DNA of 64,000 bases, taken from positions 4,402,001 to 4,466,000 of the forward strand of contig NC_079875.1 in NCBI RefSeq assembly GCF_029227915.1, read 5' to 3'. The notes under the pieces are model-generated. The model was given only the letters and a program-made list of their open reading frames with translations. It ran no database searches and was not told the DNA's origin. Position numbers and translations under genes: made by a program. The DNA comes from Hydractinia symbiolongicarpus. Taxonomy: Eukaryota; Cnidaria; Hydrozoa; Anthoathecata; Hydractiniidae. Positions 22,297 through 34,271 of the stretch are shown here, in pieces (the first letter of the stretch is position 1; each line of letters opens with the position of its first letter).

Positions 22297-24294
22297 CGTT
22301 TCTTTATATCGTTTCTGTTTAGAGATAACTCACAAGTGCACGCTAAACATCAATCCAGTGTCGTTACAGGTTTAGTCCTTAATGTGAACTGACTGTTACC
22401 TGTACGACCTTATTTTTAAAAGTTTAAGCCAGGGAGAGAGGGTAAATCCAAATATCGGATTGGCGTTCAGCGAGACATTGTTGTTATATTTGACATTCTT
22501 GCGTAAATCTTTCTGTAAAGTTATGTAAACATTAACATCACCTTTTTAAAAAACCAGATGTTTCACGCAAGTTTACTTAACATATTTCCTGGCTTAGTAT
22601 TTCTCTTCAAATTACTAGCAATGGTTATTGTTGAAGACTCCTCCCTGCAAATCCAACAATTCAATGGTTAACATAATCAGTGTGTTGTTATTTGACTCTT
22701 GCCCTGATAAGAGATTATAAAACTTTGGATAATGTTTTCTTTCTTCACCTTTCTAAGATATTATTACCGTCTTTTTATTCATCCTATTCCTTTTTATTTT
22801 TGTTTTCTCAAATAAAAACAAGAAAAACATGAAGCGAATTCAAAAGTACTGTAAATTTTGTTTTGTATTCTTGATGGCTACTTTCTCGGTTTCGGGTACA
22901 ATTATATTTGTTAAATCATCTATTAAAATTTTAAGAATCTGCCCTTGTGACACGACATTCTGCGTTTTTGTACTCCGTACTTTTGAAATGTAAAGTCTAA
23001 TTGATGATAAGGAAACTCTGACTAGTTCACTTCGGAGTATGCATTGTTAAGACAGCTTTCTGAATGCTTGTGGAACACCACATTTAATATTCAGAACTAT
23101 CATATATTGTCTTCGGAGGCCCTAAAGTATCATCTAGCTATTGCAAGGATGTTGACGGAGGGGCAAGAAAGCTAGCAGAATGCGCAATAAAAATCTAAAT
23201 TTGTTATAATCACTATTTATTTGCGACGATATTGTAAGATGAATTTGCTGTCAGAAAACAGCTAATTTACAATTCTTGAAATTTAGAAATTTTTGCTAGG
23301 GGAACCACCTTAACAATTAGACGAACCATTTTTGTGTATTGAAAAAATAAGATTCCTTTGATTAGCGCGTGCTGTTTCAGAAAACAGATTGTCAAGCCTT
23401 GGAATGAAAAAATATTCGCGACCTGGTGATAAATTCCTAACTTTTCATAATGCCATCAATTGAGTAATACCTTGTTCGTACTCTCTGGTGCCTAATAGAC
23501 CCCTTGCTATTATATTAAAGTGGTTTGCTCGCCCCTTAGCCATTAGATCTGTCAATATATGACAAAAAACCTTCTTTGTGGTCGATTTGAACGCGCAAGA
23601 CAGGTATATTTTTTTGCTAACTCTATCCCCTGCCTCTTAATTTCCTTAGAATATCCCACCGTCGACAAGATTGCGGACGAGGTTGTAATTCAACGAGAAG
23701 ACTTTTTGTGCACCTTTTTTTCATGATATTTCCCCCGGGGAAACAGGTGACGGTTTATGTTAATTAAAAAATTGCACATGCTTGTTTCCAGGCTTCTGTC
23801 ACTTATACCAAGAATACCTGGAAACGACTTTAAAAAATTACACAAATTCTTATACCATTACAGGTAAAAAACACTTGAGTAGAAATAACAGCATGAGAAC
23901 GAGGTTAGGACGCATCATTGACGATCGATTACTCGGTGTTTTGGTGGTGGTGGGAGCGGCTGTTGTAAATGGATTTACTTCTAAAAAAAAAGGTGGAGAG
24001 CAAGTTTAACCTCTACGAAGAAGGGTGGTTAACAAGCTAAGTTTAACTCGATGAATATACTCGATGAAAGACAATGAATATGGTATAATTTTAGCATTCT
24101 AACCAACCTTGTTTCCAGCACCCGTTGCCTTTTTTGTATCTAAACGCAAGACAACAGGCCCTGGAATTTAGGTTGCATGCTATTTTTTGTACAGTTTTCG
24201 TGAAAAAGGTAAAACAGGTTTGATATCGAGTTTACAGCATTACGCTTTGCCCAATAATTTCTTGGTACCAATGTTTTTGAATACTTTTTGAGTG
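22297..24294. other. Intergenic region, no gene recognised
   Basis: The 75-codon plus-strand frame at 23782 has no signature. I searched the minus strand for further phase-1 exons of the FN3 gene and did not recognise any. A palindromic repeat copy is at 24103-24177 and a half copy near 23665-23690. Confidence 0.5.
24103..24177. repeat. Palindromic repeat copy, CCAACCTTGT type
   Basis: It begins CCAACCTTGTTTCCAGCACC and ends GGCCCTGGAATTTAGGTTGC. The two ends are imperfect inverted repeats and match the other copies in the window. Confidence 0.6.
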
Positions 24295-26801
24295 CTAAAA
24301 GTACACTAGAAACAATAAAAAATTCTTACTGTTATTGGTGCTGACTGTAGCAGAATAAAAGTTGTATGTCTTGCTTTGACCATACTGAGACTCTTCAACT
24401 GCAATGCCAATATGATAGTTCGTATTAGCTGAAAGACCAGTGATTGTTACTTGCGTGTCATTCACAACAAGAAACTTGTCGTTTGAATCCACTGTATCAG
24501 AGTATTTGATGCGATATTTTGTGGCATATGGGACAGGATCCCAATACATGCTAATGCTATCCCTGTATCGGTTTTGAGTTGTTCTTCTTCTTGGCGGTGG
24601 TGGAGCTAATAAATAGTTTGGAATAGTACGTGGTATATATAGGTTATATGTACGCTCGTTCTCCTCCCTGAGACTTCACATAGCATTGTTCCTAGGAGCT
24701 CTTTAAGATAAACCATATTAAAGAGCTCTGTGGACGAGAATGCTTTATAGCACAATAGTTTTACCTTCTAAAAAAAATTTTCTTGAGCTCTAATATACGC
24801 TAGTCTGTAGTGTTGAATATCATTGAAATGTTCAATAGCAACCTCGTCCCAAGGGCATCTTGTATCTTTTCTGACCCCGGGACAGATACAAGATGCCCTG
24901 GGGACGAGGTTGGTTCAATAGCTCAACATTTTTGGAATATATCCTTCTCTATAACACACTACTACTCTCTTACTAAAAACAAAATATGCCATGAAATTTA
25001 TTAGCAATCTGGGGAAGAGGTTGATTTATTCAATAATCCAGCTTACCCACATCAGTATTTATACGAGAAATCTTCACTTGGGTTTCTCCACCCCTGGTAC
25101 CGTTTAATGCTACAGCTTGTACAATTATCGCGAAATCTCTTTCAGTCGGGAAAAGAGGGTTATATCTAAAGAGCGTTGCGTTATCATTGGGCAAATTTGT
25201 GGATTGGTCCTCTTTCGCGTTGTCGTCAGCAACGGTCGCTATCACTTTGCAGTCGGAGGTTTTCTGAGAAAATGAGTTGAAGTGACACACGGAGATATCG
25301 TATTGGATAGATTTGACAATCGGATCAGTTGAATCGTAAACATTTTTTGGCGTCTTCCAACATACTCTACCCTTCATTCCACAGGATGTGTAAGAAGCCT
25401 CTTGTACACAAAGTGATACGCTTCTTGGCTTCCCTGGCAACGCTATTAGAAAAGAAAAAGGAAATTTTTTTTAAACATCAAAAAACGAGCAATTACTGTT
25501 GTGGTTAAGAAGATTAAAACCTGAGATTTGTGCACTTCGTGAACTCATCACATGTCTGGTCTTGTAAGGAACATGAACAGATGAACCATTTTCATAATGT
25601 TCACGATACTCAATCGCGACAATAGAATCTGCAAGCAGGTTTTTTACAACAATAGATTCTGTTGGTATTGCGTCGAGTTTAATGGGTTGGGGTACCATAT
25701 TGGGCCGATAAATAAGCGAAATTGTAGCATTGTACGCAGTGATGGTTTTTGTACCGTTCCGGGTTAATTCAGAAGGGCTGATTGTCAGATATCTGTAACC
25801 AACGTTAGCTAAAAGAAGAATGTATACTTTATTAGTTTTGGCAGGAATAAAATTTTTCTTTTTTTTTTTTTTGAAAAATCGAAATGTCAGAGTATTTTTT
25901 GTGAATCGCGAAAAAAAATTCCGCAAAACTTTAGCTGTCAATATACAAGGCAATGTTTAATGTTAAGAATTCTGAGACGACGGTTTTTTTGCATTGCGAA
26001 TTTTTTTTTTTTTTCTTTTTGTAAAAAATTCTGAAATAAAGTAACTTTAGTTACTATAAAAAAAATACATCTGGTCTGTGTATTACACACTCACTACATT
26101 CATGGACGAGTTTTCCCTCACAAATAAGCTTAGACGCCAACAAATGTCTTAGTGCAAAACCCTAATTTAAATCCACCAACGAACACAAAATTATGCATCA
26201 AAACAAACCCACATAAACTTTTTAAATAGTCAGGGAATTAATTATGTTTGTTAGGGTGAGTGAAACCATTTGCACTTACAACTTTACAATATATAATGGC
26301 CACACGAGCGAATAGCAATAGAAGTATAACCAATTAAGAAGCGCGCTCAGTATTCCGGCCGTAGAAATTTGTTCGCGTGATTTTTTCGCATCACTATTCC
26401 GATAGCGTGGGTGGTAAGAAAAATTACCCTGGACTTCCTGGCCAGAAAATCTAGAGTTGAAAGTCTTAAAACATGTTTTGGAAAGAGAAGAGAAGTGGGA
26501 ACCTCGTCCCCAGAACTTGTTAAGCTTTTTATATTTTTTCAGCCCATCTAAATATAAATGGCCTAACAAGTCCTAAGGACGAGGTTGGAGAAATGGTTAA
26601 TAAATTAATTCCATTGAGACTTTTGTACTCGTATTACTAAAAAATTTACCACAAGGTAAATAAGCCAAATGCAACCCACCCCTGCACACATGCGCATAAA
26701 TTACGGAATTTAAAAAACATTGGAAACTCGTTTATTGTTACACACTTACTGGCTTGTACAAAAACAGTTAAAGCACTTGCAATAACCACGAAACGAATCA
26801 T
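24295..26801 (-). CDS. Secreted or membrane FN3 receptor-like protein, 5' four exons
   Basis: Exons in transcript order: 26801-26750 (signal peptide MIRFVVIASALTVFVQA), 25808-25521, 25442-25047, 24605-24330. All junctions are phase 1, as is typical for extracellular modules. The start at 26801 was chosen because a good acceptor lies just upstream (about 26815) and the peptide reads as a signal sequence. Exon 2 encodes a beta-sandwich-like module with N-glycosylation sites (NGT, NAT, NGS). Exon 3 is Cys-containing (CVQEASYTSC, then GRVCW). Exon 4 is a clear fibronectin type III domain (YWDPVPYATKYRIKYSD, then VTITGLSANTNYHIGIAV). Together they give about 337 residues. No transmembrane segment or kinase/phosphatase domain was found downstream. 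Reading through the last donor adds a short tail and stops near 24295. It could be a cytokine-receptor-like or cell-adhesion protein. Confidence 0.7.
24840..24912. repeat. Palindromic repeat, best copy of the AACCTCGTCCC family
   Basis: This is an almost perfect hairpin: AACCTCGTCCCAAGGGCATC at the left, GATGCCCTGGGGACGAGGTT at the right, with a GATACAAGATGCCC/GGGCATCTTGTATC inner stem. It lies in the first intron 3' of the FN3 exon 4 acceptor, between exons 3 and 4. Confidence 0.85.
26500..26588. repeat. Palindromic repeat copy, AACCTCGTCCCC type
   Basis: The left end AACCTCGTCCCCAGAACTTG and the right end CCTAAGGACGAGGTTGG are inverted repeats, with an inner ACTTGTTA/TAACAAGT stem. It lies in intron 1 of the FN3 gene and overlaps a spurious minus-strand frame. 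Confidence 0.75.
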
Positions 26802-27939
26802 CTTGATGTTTACTCCTAGAGAAAACAAACATAAAATGCTAAAATATTTTTTCATAAACACAACTTACGGTAAATATTTTCTTATTCAATATATTTCAAA
26901 GACGTCAATCAAAAATCACAACCCTTACAATTAATATTTATTATTTTCTTAATAATTCGGATAAGTAGGATTATTTCACGTGATGCGAAGTAAATGAACT
27001 TATTTAAGAAGTAAATTCAATAAACCCGAAAAAGTATAAAATATAAACTCTTGACATGTGAGTTCCATAGATTACTACATATTCAGTAATTTGAATATTA
27101 ATTTTTTGAGTCAAGCGAGTGAAAACCGGGTGATTAGAAATTAGATACTCCATCTAATAATTGAATAATGTTTCCTTCGCCATAGTAGGATTATAATATA
27201 AAAAAGAACATATAAAAAAATACAATAAAATAAATAAAACTTTACATCGTCAGGTAAGTATTACAGAAAATGAATAATAATTGGATTAAAAAGATTCTTT
27301 CTGAATTAATATAATATACAATTCTTACTCAGTGGCAGGTTATTCACAATATATCTTTTAATCTATCTATTTATTATATATATGCAAAGTTTATTTTATT
27401 TGATAGTTAGTGAGTCTCGAAATTCTCAAAAGACTGAATAAGACCCTGGGCATGAGTTTGTCAATCCTAGACTTCCTCGGTTAGAGTTTAGATAAAGTAG
27501 TAATGCATTTTAGTAACAAATATTTTTTTAACTTTAGATATTTAGGTAGAAGTTTAACATGTAAAACATTCAGTTTATAAAACGAGTTCGTTCTTCTTTT
27601 TAACTTCTTTCTTGATCTCTCCTGTTTCAATGTTTGCTTGAAAAAAACAATTCTTAAACAAATTTTTTTGAAATATTTTATCTGTCACGACAAGAGCCTG
27701 TTTACCCTCCCTTTGTTACGTTTTTTAAATAAACATATTTTTAGGGTTTGTATCTTCAAAAGAAAAATTTAAGCTTAACCCACGTTTTTATATCTTGAGA
27801 AACGAGATACTTCTTTGCATGAGCTTTTCCAATTTATAAACTTGGATTTCAATTTATATTTCAGTACAATGGTAAAAATAGGTTAAAAACTTTGAATAAA
27901 GGTGAATAAAGGTAATTTTATTACAAGAATAAAGAATAA

Positions 27940-28110
27940 AACATGTGGTCTCCTTACACTTAAATAGCAACAGAACCACTCACCTTATATTCAGAATCTT
28001 GTGATCGCGGACTTAAAACTTAAAAATAAAAACAAGAATTATTATTCTTTTGCATGCGTTTATAAACCATTTGCAAACCTAGTTAGCATGTACGCTCCGG
28101 AACGATACTT
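27940..28110 (-). promoter_or_regulatory. Candidate non-coding 5' exon, copy A
   Basis: On the minus strand it contains the reverse complement of TTCAGAATCTTGTGATCGCG followed directly by a donor (AAG|GTGAGT). The same block recurs about 940 bp upstream at 28880-29060, also followed by a donor. I infer an alternative first exon of the FN3 gene; there is no transcript evidence. Confidence 0.35.
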
Positions 28111-28879
28111 TTTGTAAGGTTATTCTCTTGGGAGATTATTCCCTTCTCTCCTCCGCAGTTGTTTTTTTTGTTTCAACAACTAATTCTTTGACACCCTTGG
28201 CTCAAAATTTTGAGCATGTCAACAAGATTACCTTTAATTTTTGTGTGTCAATATTTCTTATTCACTATGTCTCTGCTGGTACGCTTTGTATACGTGCACA
28301 GTTAACAAAAAATTACTACCATACGTGATAACATTCTTTCTACGCAAGACAACGGACAAACATATTTCCTTAAAGCTTTTTTTGTACCTCGACTGCGAGA
28401 AGAAGAAAAGAATATGGAATGGGTTTGATACGACCTCCTTAATATCCTACCAATGGTTTTGTTAATACTGCGGTTAACTGAAGAAAATAAGCGTAACATT
28501 TAAAGCTTTTTATATATACTGGAGATTTTCAGTGACTAGTGCGGATAAATGCTTTCTTATTTTAGAAAGAAAAACAAAGTCAGAAGTTTGCAAAGGAACT
28601 TTTACAATTTTGCTTTGCCTTAGCGAAGAAAATTTAATGTTTTGAATTTTTTTTGAATAACGTATGATGGACAAATTTCTTACATGTTCGCAAGAGCCGT
28701 CTATGGGGATAAATTTAAATTGGGATCTTGAAATGACATTCGTTATAGAGAAGTGTCCGCTCTAAACCGTCCTCTACATAGAGTTTGACCCACATTCCAT
28801 ACTGAGTGTTCATTGTAGAGAAGTGTCCGATAAAGGATGTACGTTGTAAGAACAGTAGTAGAAAGAAACATATATAAAT

Positions 28880-29060
28880 AAATGGTCTTCTTAAACTTAA
28901 GAATACGATACAATGTTTTTTAAATTAACTAAAATAAAGTTATAAAACTACTTACGTTAATTCAGAATCTTGTGATTGCGAACTCAGTAAATTGTTATAC
29001 GGGCTTCTAAAAATCAATTGCAAACATTGGTTATCATACAACACTCCGGGAAGGTGCGCT
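28880..29060 (-). promoter_or_regulatory. Candidate non-coding 5' exon, copy B
   Basis: The minus-strand block contains the reverse complement of TTCAGAATCTTGTGATTGCG and ends at a consensus donor (AAC|GTAAGT). It shares several patches with copy A: TGGTCTYCTTA, TTGCAAAC and CTCCGG. It is probably a tandem duplicate of the same promoter/exon unit. Confidence 0.35.
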
Positions 29061-30477
29061 TAAATTGTTTATCAACAAAAAAGTTTTTAAAGAATCTGCA
29101 ATGGAGAGTTAACCCTTTTGTTTGTGTGCTTTTTTTGCCGCAGCGCTATAAAAATGGAATGAAAAAAAGGATTTTAATATTTTATTAAGTTTTTCTGATT
29201 TTTCCATTATTTAAAATTATGATTTATGAATTGCACAAACACAGTGGTTGGGTGGTTAATAATCGTACATCCAGGGCATCTTTCTTTGCTTAACCCTATT
29301 TGGTCGGGGGGATTCCCCCTCCCCCCCTAAGGGATTTTTTGAATAACTCCTTAATGCTATGTTGCATGGCTACGATACTTACTGAGTTTTAATATTTATC
29401 GATTAGACACCTGCATGCCAAATTTTTAGGTCCTGCACCTTTCAGAGGCTTTGATATTGGCTATTACTCGAAACTACCCCTAAAAACCTATATGAATCCC
29501 TTCCAATGGGGAAAATATAATAACTCTAGTTAGGATTATCCTTAGAACTTGAAACTTACAACACAATTTAGTTTCATCCAGAAGAATCATTTTGCATGTT
29601 TTAAACTCGTGATTAATCCAATCTCCCGATTTTTTCGGATTTTACCCGAAAATCGAAAAAATCCGGATTTTCAGGAACTTTTTTGCAACTTTTCATGCGA
29701 TCTATAGTGGCATTTTAAACAAATTTCAAGTTTTTGGTGACATCACAAAAATGTACTGACACAAGCAGAAATTTATTGCTGGCATTTTGTTCCTTTTATG
29801 ACGTACTATAAGTGTGCTAAGTTTGATGCAATTCAAATTATAGAAGCAAATAGATCAGAATTATATCAGAAATAAAAATACTGCCATTTCTCTTTTTGTA
29901 TCCTCGAATAACCATAGAAATATGCGCCCCCCATGAAAGAAGAAAAGGAGCGGCAAAAAATCTGTTTTCTGACAATTTATAAAACTTAGGATAATGGTGT
30001 CATTGTAGAATTTGCTGTGCGAACCTAACTTTTATTGATATGATGAGATACAATTTAAGAATTGCAAAGAGGTTTAAAATTTATTTTATTTATTTATCAT
30101 TAATATTTTTACAGGATATACATTTCAGAAAATTCTGCTTAATAAATGTATCCTGTTAAAAGAAAAAAGATAAAATAAGTAGTAGTGTATATGTTTGTTT
30201 TCGTGAGTTTTTTTTCCTGAAGAGATCTAGCATAATTTTTTCTTGCCACAAAATAAAAGTTCACAATTTCAATATCCTCGAATATAAGTAGAGTAACAAT
30301 TAAAAATTAGTAGAGTAACATAAGGCGGTTTTCCACCAGTGCGAATCTTTCCATCGCTCTAAAATTACACAAAATTTTAGTGCGACAGGAGTTCTACGCT
30401 GCAAATGAGTGCGATAGCATGCCAATACAAATTATTTTTTGTGCGAAATTTTCTTATGTGAACACACACATTTCAAG

Positions 30478-31853
30478 ATGGCAGACAGTTCAGAAGAAGA
30501 AGAAGCTGTAGCTGCCTTAATAGTCATTAGAAGTATAAGGAAAAAGAGACGAAGAAAATCGCCATTTTCTTGGGTTCGTCAAATTTATAGAGAAAGAGAA
30601 TTGAAAGGAGTGTATAATCAACTGCTTTAAGAAATGAAATTGCACGATAGAGAATTTTACTTTAGGTATCTAGTAAATTTTAGTTCCAAGTTTGCTTCCT
30701 TTTGATAGTTATGAAGAGCATTTCTATTATTTCTTTCTTTGAAACTTTATTTAATATTTTATTTCATAGATTTCTTCGAATGTCTCCTGATAGATTCGAA
30801 CATTTATTGTCTCTGGTAGGTCCATCAATCCAAAAAAGAGACACAAATTTTCGAAATTCAATTCCTGCAGCTGAACGCTTGGCTCTTACTTTACGTTATC
30901 TTGCCTCAGGAGATTCTCAACAATCTCTATCATTCAACTTTCGCATTAGCGCGAGTGCTATTTCACGAATTCTGTCTGAAACAGCTGCAGCAATTTGGGA
31001 GAACCTAAGCGAATATGTAAGACCCCCTATGTCCAAAGAAGAGTGGTTAAGAATCGAAAATGAATTCGAAGACACGTGGAATTTCACACATTGTATAGGG
31101 GCAATCGATGGGAAACATATTGCCATGGAAAACCCTCCCAATTCAGGATCGCTCTATTACAATTACAAGGGGTTCTACAGCATCATACTGTTAGCAGTCT
31201 GTGATGCTAAGTACAACTTCATTCTCGTAGATGTAGGACAATATGGAAGTAACAACGACTGTGGTGTCTTATCAAAGAGTCAAATTGGAATGCAACTGGA
31301 AAATCAATCCCTTCAAATCCCACCACCTACATATCTAGCTGGATGTAAATTTGACCCATTACCTTATTTTCTAGCTGGAGATGAAGCTTTCCCCGTAAAG
31401 AAAAATATGATGCGCCCATATCCTGGCAAGCTGAACGAGCCTGAGAGAGTATATAACTATCGCCTCTCTCGTGCCAGGCGTATTATTGAAAACGCGTCCG
31501 GCTTATTGCGGGCTAGATGGAGAATATTTAGCCGCCCAATAAAAGCATCGGTAAAAAATGTTGAAAATTTTACGCTCGGAGCAATTGCTTTACACAATTA
31601 CTTACGCAAAACTGAAGCTGCAATGTATTGTCCAAATGGTTTTGTCGATAGCACAGACACGAATGGGGAGATTACGCCTGGGGAATGGAGAAGACAGGTG
31701 GGGCAGAACGAAGGATGTCTTTATGACTTATGTAATGTACGGGGCTCCCGGCCAGAAAGAAGTGCTACAGAAATGCGGGAAGCAATCAAGGATTTTGTGA
31801 ATAGTGAAGAGGGTGCTGTTGAATGGCAGTACCGACATGTAAGGCGTACATAA
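30478..31853 (+). CDS. Harbinger transposase (HARBI1-like), two exons, one in-frame stop
   Basis: Exon 1 is 30478-30665 and exon 2 is 30770-31853, joined at FYFR/FLRMSP in the expected family context. The catalytic DDE set is visible: Asp in CIGAIDGKHI, Asp in ILVDVGQYGSNNDCG, Glu in RRIIENASGLLRARW. The N-terminal part has a helix-turn-helix-like region (RISASAISRILSETAAAIW). The acidic-basic N-terminus leads into SWVRQIYRERELKG, as in related proteins. An in-frame TAA at 30628-30630, just before EMKLHDREFYFR, breaks exon 1. Without it the length would fit the family, about 420 aa. Inference: a recently inactivated or marginally active copy. Confidence 0.85.
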
Positions 31854-31910
31854 ATATTTTGAAAAGACCTTTTACAATGTTGTATTTACAGTTTTGTTTT
31901 ATGAAAAAAA

Positions 31911-32945
31911 CTATTGTTTTTCATTCAACAAATTTGTGTAATACCCTTTATGATCGGTTTTATCTTCATGCAATGGCTGCTGTTGCTGGTATACGGGGCT
32001 TCCATAGGCGTTGAAATGGAGAGAATTACCAAAACTAGGAGTTGAGGGTGGGGACATCATGTGTATCTGTCGTTTAGGCTGCGACCCATTCCAAGCCTCC
32101 ATTTGACATTCATAGATTGCGGTTTGAATTTTGTGCTTTAGCATAATCTTGCTTCGCCCAGATACTTGTCTTAATTCTTCAGCAACCATTTCCCCAAACA
32201 GGCCATCTGCGTCCTTTTTAGCACTACCACGTTGAGTTGCTTTCAATGCAAAAGCCTCGCCGATCCTCTTCAAAGCAAACGTTTCTGTTTCTTCTTTCGT
32301 ACTCTTACGCCCGCTCCACTTTGTTAAAGTAACAGATGGTGGATCAATAGTTGTCATCTGGGCCAAACTTGGTGATTTTGTAGCAGGGTCATTCTCGTTA
32401 TTTAAATAATCTTCAACCGCTGCCTCCGAATAAGAATCAATATCTTCCTCATCCTCCGGAGCCGCTATATTTGATTTTGTGTCTCTCATTTGATAATGCT
32501 TATCAAGCCAAGATAAAAAAGAGTATTCTTTCAAATCTTTGACACATGATTTAACGTCAGCCAAACCTGATCCCGATGCAGATTTCTTTTTTAGGTTATT
32601 CTTTTTCTTGCTGTATCTTTTTTTTCAAGTTGTCCCATCTTCGAATAGCTTCACCTTAAAACAGTTGAATTTAAAAACATTTTTTTCCAAATAAGTAATA
32701 GAACAAGCTGAATACGCTCAAGTTTTAACAGCGCAAAAATGTGGCGCCATTGAACTGACAAACAAGGATAAACTTTACCCTCTTCACATCCTAACTCCTC
32801 CTCAACATTCTTCCAAGCATTTGCCACTCGATCTTTTTCTCGATACTCTTGTCGTACAGACAACTTTTGTCGTACAGACATGAAAAATTTCGAACAGCCT
32901 CTGCTAAATATTTATCTTCCCTTAAGTCGCACCTATTTGTTTTTC
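31911..32945 (-). pseudogene. MADF-type second protein of the Harbinger element, frameshifted
   Basis: The intact frame at 31911-32564 encodes the acidic, Gln-rich C-terminal half. Upstream in the transcript, REKDRVANAWKNVEEELG (from 32881 down) and a second segment reading RRWDNLKK after an intron-like gap match a MADF DNA-binding domain. Two lesions are visible: a frame change beside a tandem 18-bp repeat (TGTCTGTACGACAA twice, about 32850-32880), and a one-base slip in a run of eight A just before RYSKKKNNLKKK (about 32610-32620). The partner protein usually helps the transposase enter the nucleus and bind the TIRs. Confidence 0.7.
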
Positions 32946-33897
32946 CCTTTTTAAAAAAACTTTTTTTACAACACTGCTCGGTTCACAACACATATGAAAC
33001 TATTTCTTGTACTCAACACGTGTAAGCATGTGCTGAAGTTAAATTTCAATAGAATCTATTCAATTTTTTTAAATGGACATTCGGTATTTCTTTGAAGTTG
33101 CACTTTTGGGCGAAAACTCAGAGCGATAAATATCAAAACTTTTTGATAATTGTCGCTCTGACTATCGCGCTAAAATTGGGCGATAAGAGCAAAAAAAGTG
33201 TCGCTCTGCAATTTCCACTAGTGCGAAAAAAGATCAATGGGTCAAAAAAGCCAGAGCGATAAGAGAATTCGCACTGATGGAAATCCAGCTATACGTTGCG
33301 ACAAAATATTCGAAACCAGAAAAAGATGCCAAAAACTAACTCGAAAAATTTTCAGAGCTTGTTTAATCTTTTTTAATAAAATCTTTTTAAAGTTGCTCTC
33401 GACTTTGTTTTGTTTGAAAAAATTGAATTTTTTCGAGTTACTAACTCAATCAAAATTTTTTCTTCACTTAAATTTTTCGAGTTACCAATTTCATCAATTT
33501 TTAGTGTCACGTCACAAATTTGCATTTATGACTTCATAATTTAAACATTTACTAACTCGAACTTTGTAACTCAAAGTTCGTAACTCGAAAATTCCCCACC
33601 TCCTTTTTTTCGGCGACGTCGATCGATTTTGCCTATTTTCGTTGGTGTCCAAACTCGCAAAGGCAAAATCCTTCTGCTGAAAAAGGATACGAGAAATGTC
33701 TGGCCGAGGTTGTTGGAAGAATGCGCACCGATAAAAACCGCATAATAACCCTGGTAAGTCGTCCACGTATTACTTCCTGAATTTAAAGGAGATAACATAT
33801 TCGCGTTAGACCTATATACTTTTCCAAACCTTGTGGAGATAATGATTTCCCATTCCCCATATACCCGCTTTCAGCGCACATTAACCTAGCACACCGT

Positions 33898-34195
33898 AGT
33901 AAGGCGCATCAAAGTCTGTTGTACAGTGTAGCAGGCCCTTCCTTTCCCTGTAGTAAAAGTAGTAAAGCGTAATTTTTCACAGCGATGTGTAGTAGTACGT
34001 TATTTTCTATAGCAGGCTGTAGTAGAACGTATTTCTCCGTCGTAGTAGCCTGCAGTGGAGCGTAGTAGCCTGTAAGGGAGTAGTAGAGCGTATTTCTCTG
34101 TAGTAGAGTGTAGTAGCCTGTAGTAGGGTGTAGTGAGTGTAGTAGGCTGTAGCAGAGCGTTGTAGCCTGCAGTAGAGCGTAGTAGCCTGGAACAC
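33898..34195. repeat. GTAGTAGAGCGTAGTAGCCT minisatellite
   Basis: Degenerate units of about 10-24 bp are built from GTAGTAG, AGCGTAGTAG and CCTGTAGTAG. They create three overlapping minus-strand frames rich in Tyr/Leu/Thr, which are artefacts of the repeat. Confidence 0.85.
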
Positions 34196-34271
34196 TTTTG
34201 GTTTCGATAGGCATATTTGACGAACACACTTACGTGGAAACGTTATGAGCGATTATTTAGATTAACTTTGA

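Larger units (their letters stand above)
26802..30322. other. Upstream region of FN3 gene with duplicated 5' exon-like segments
   Basis: I see no protein-coding gene. Two related segments (27940-28110 and 28880-29060) look like duplicated non-coding first exons of the minus-strand FN3 gene and are listed separately. A small repeat of TAGAGAAGTGTCCG occurs at 28748 and 28815. The part 29340-29820 resembles the repeat near 11940-12370. Confidence 0.5.
30323..33290 (+). mobile_element. PIF/Harbinger DNA transposon, near full length
   Basis: The left end AGGCGGTTTTCCACCAGTGC and the reverse complement of the right end, AGCTGGATTTCCATCAGTGC, are aligned inverted repeats. Identical ATA triplets flank both (30320-30322 and 33291-33293) as target duplication. 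Subterminal repeats of GAGCGATAA/CGCTCT occur near both ends. Inside are the two ORFs expected of Harbinger elements: a DDE transposase (+) and a MADF/Myb-like protein (-), facing each other. Lesions in both suggest this copy is not autonomous now. Confidence 0.85.

Noticed and set aside
26276-26569. 97-codon minus-strand frame with a Tyr/Leu-rich hydrophobic end, inside FN3 intron 1
   Set aside because: It overlaps a palindromic repeat copy, and its possible acceptor and donor phases do not join exons 1 and 2 without a stop.
33909-34229. Tyr/Leu/Thr-rich minus-strand frames
   Set aside because: Product of the GTAGTAG minisatellite in three frames.
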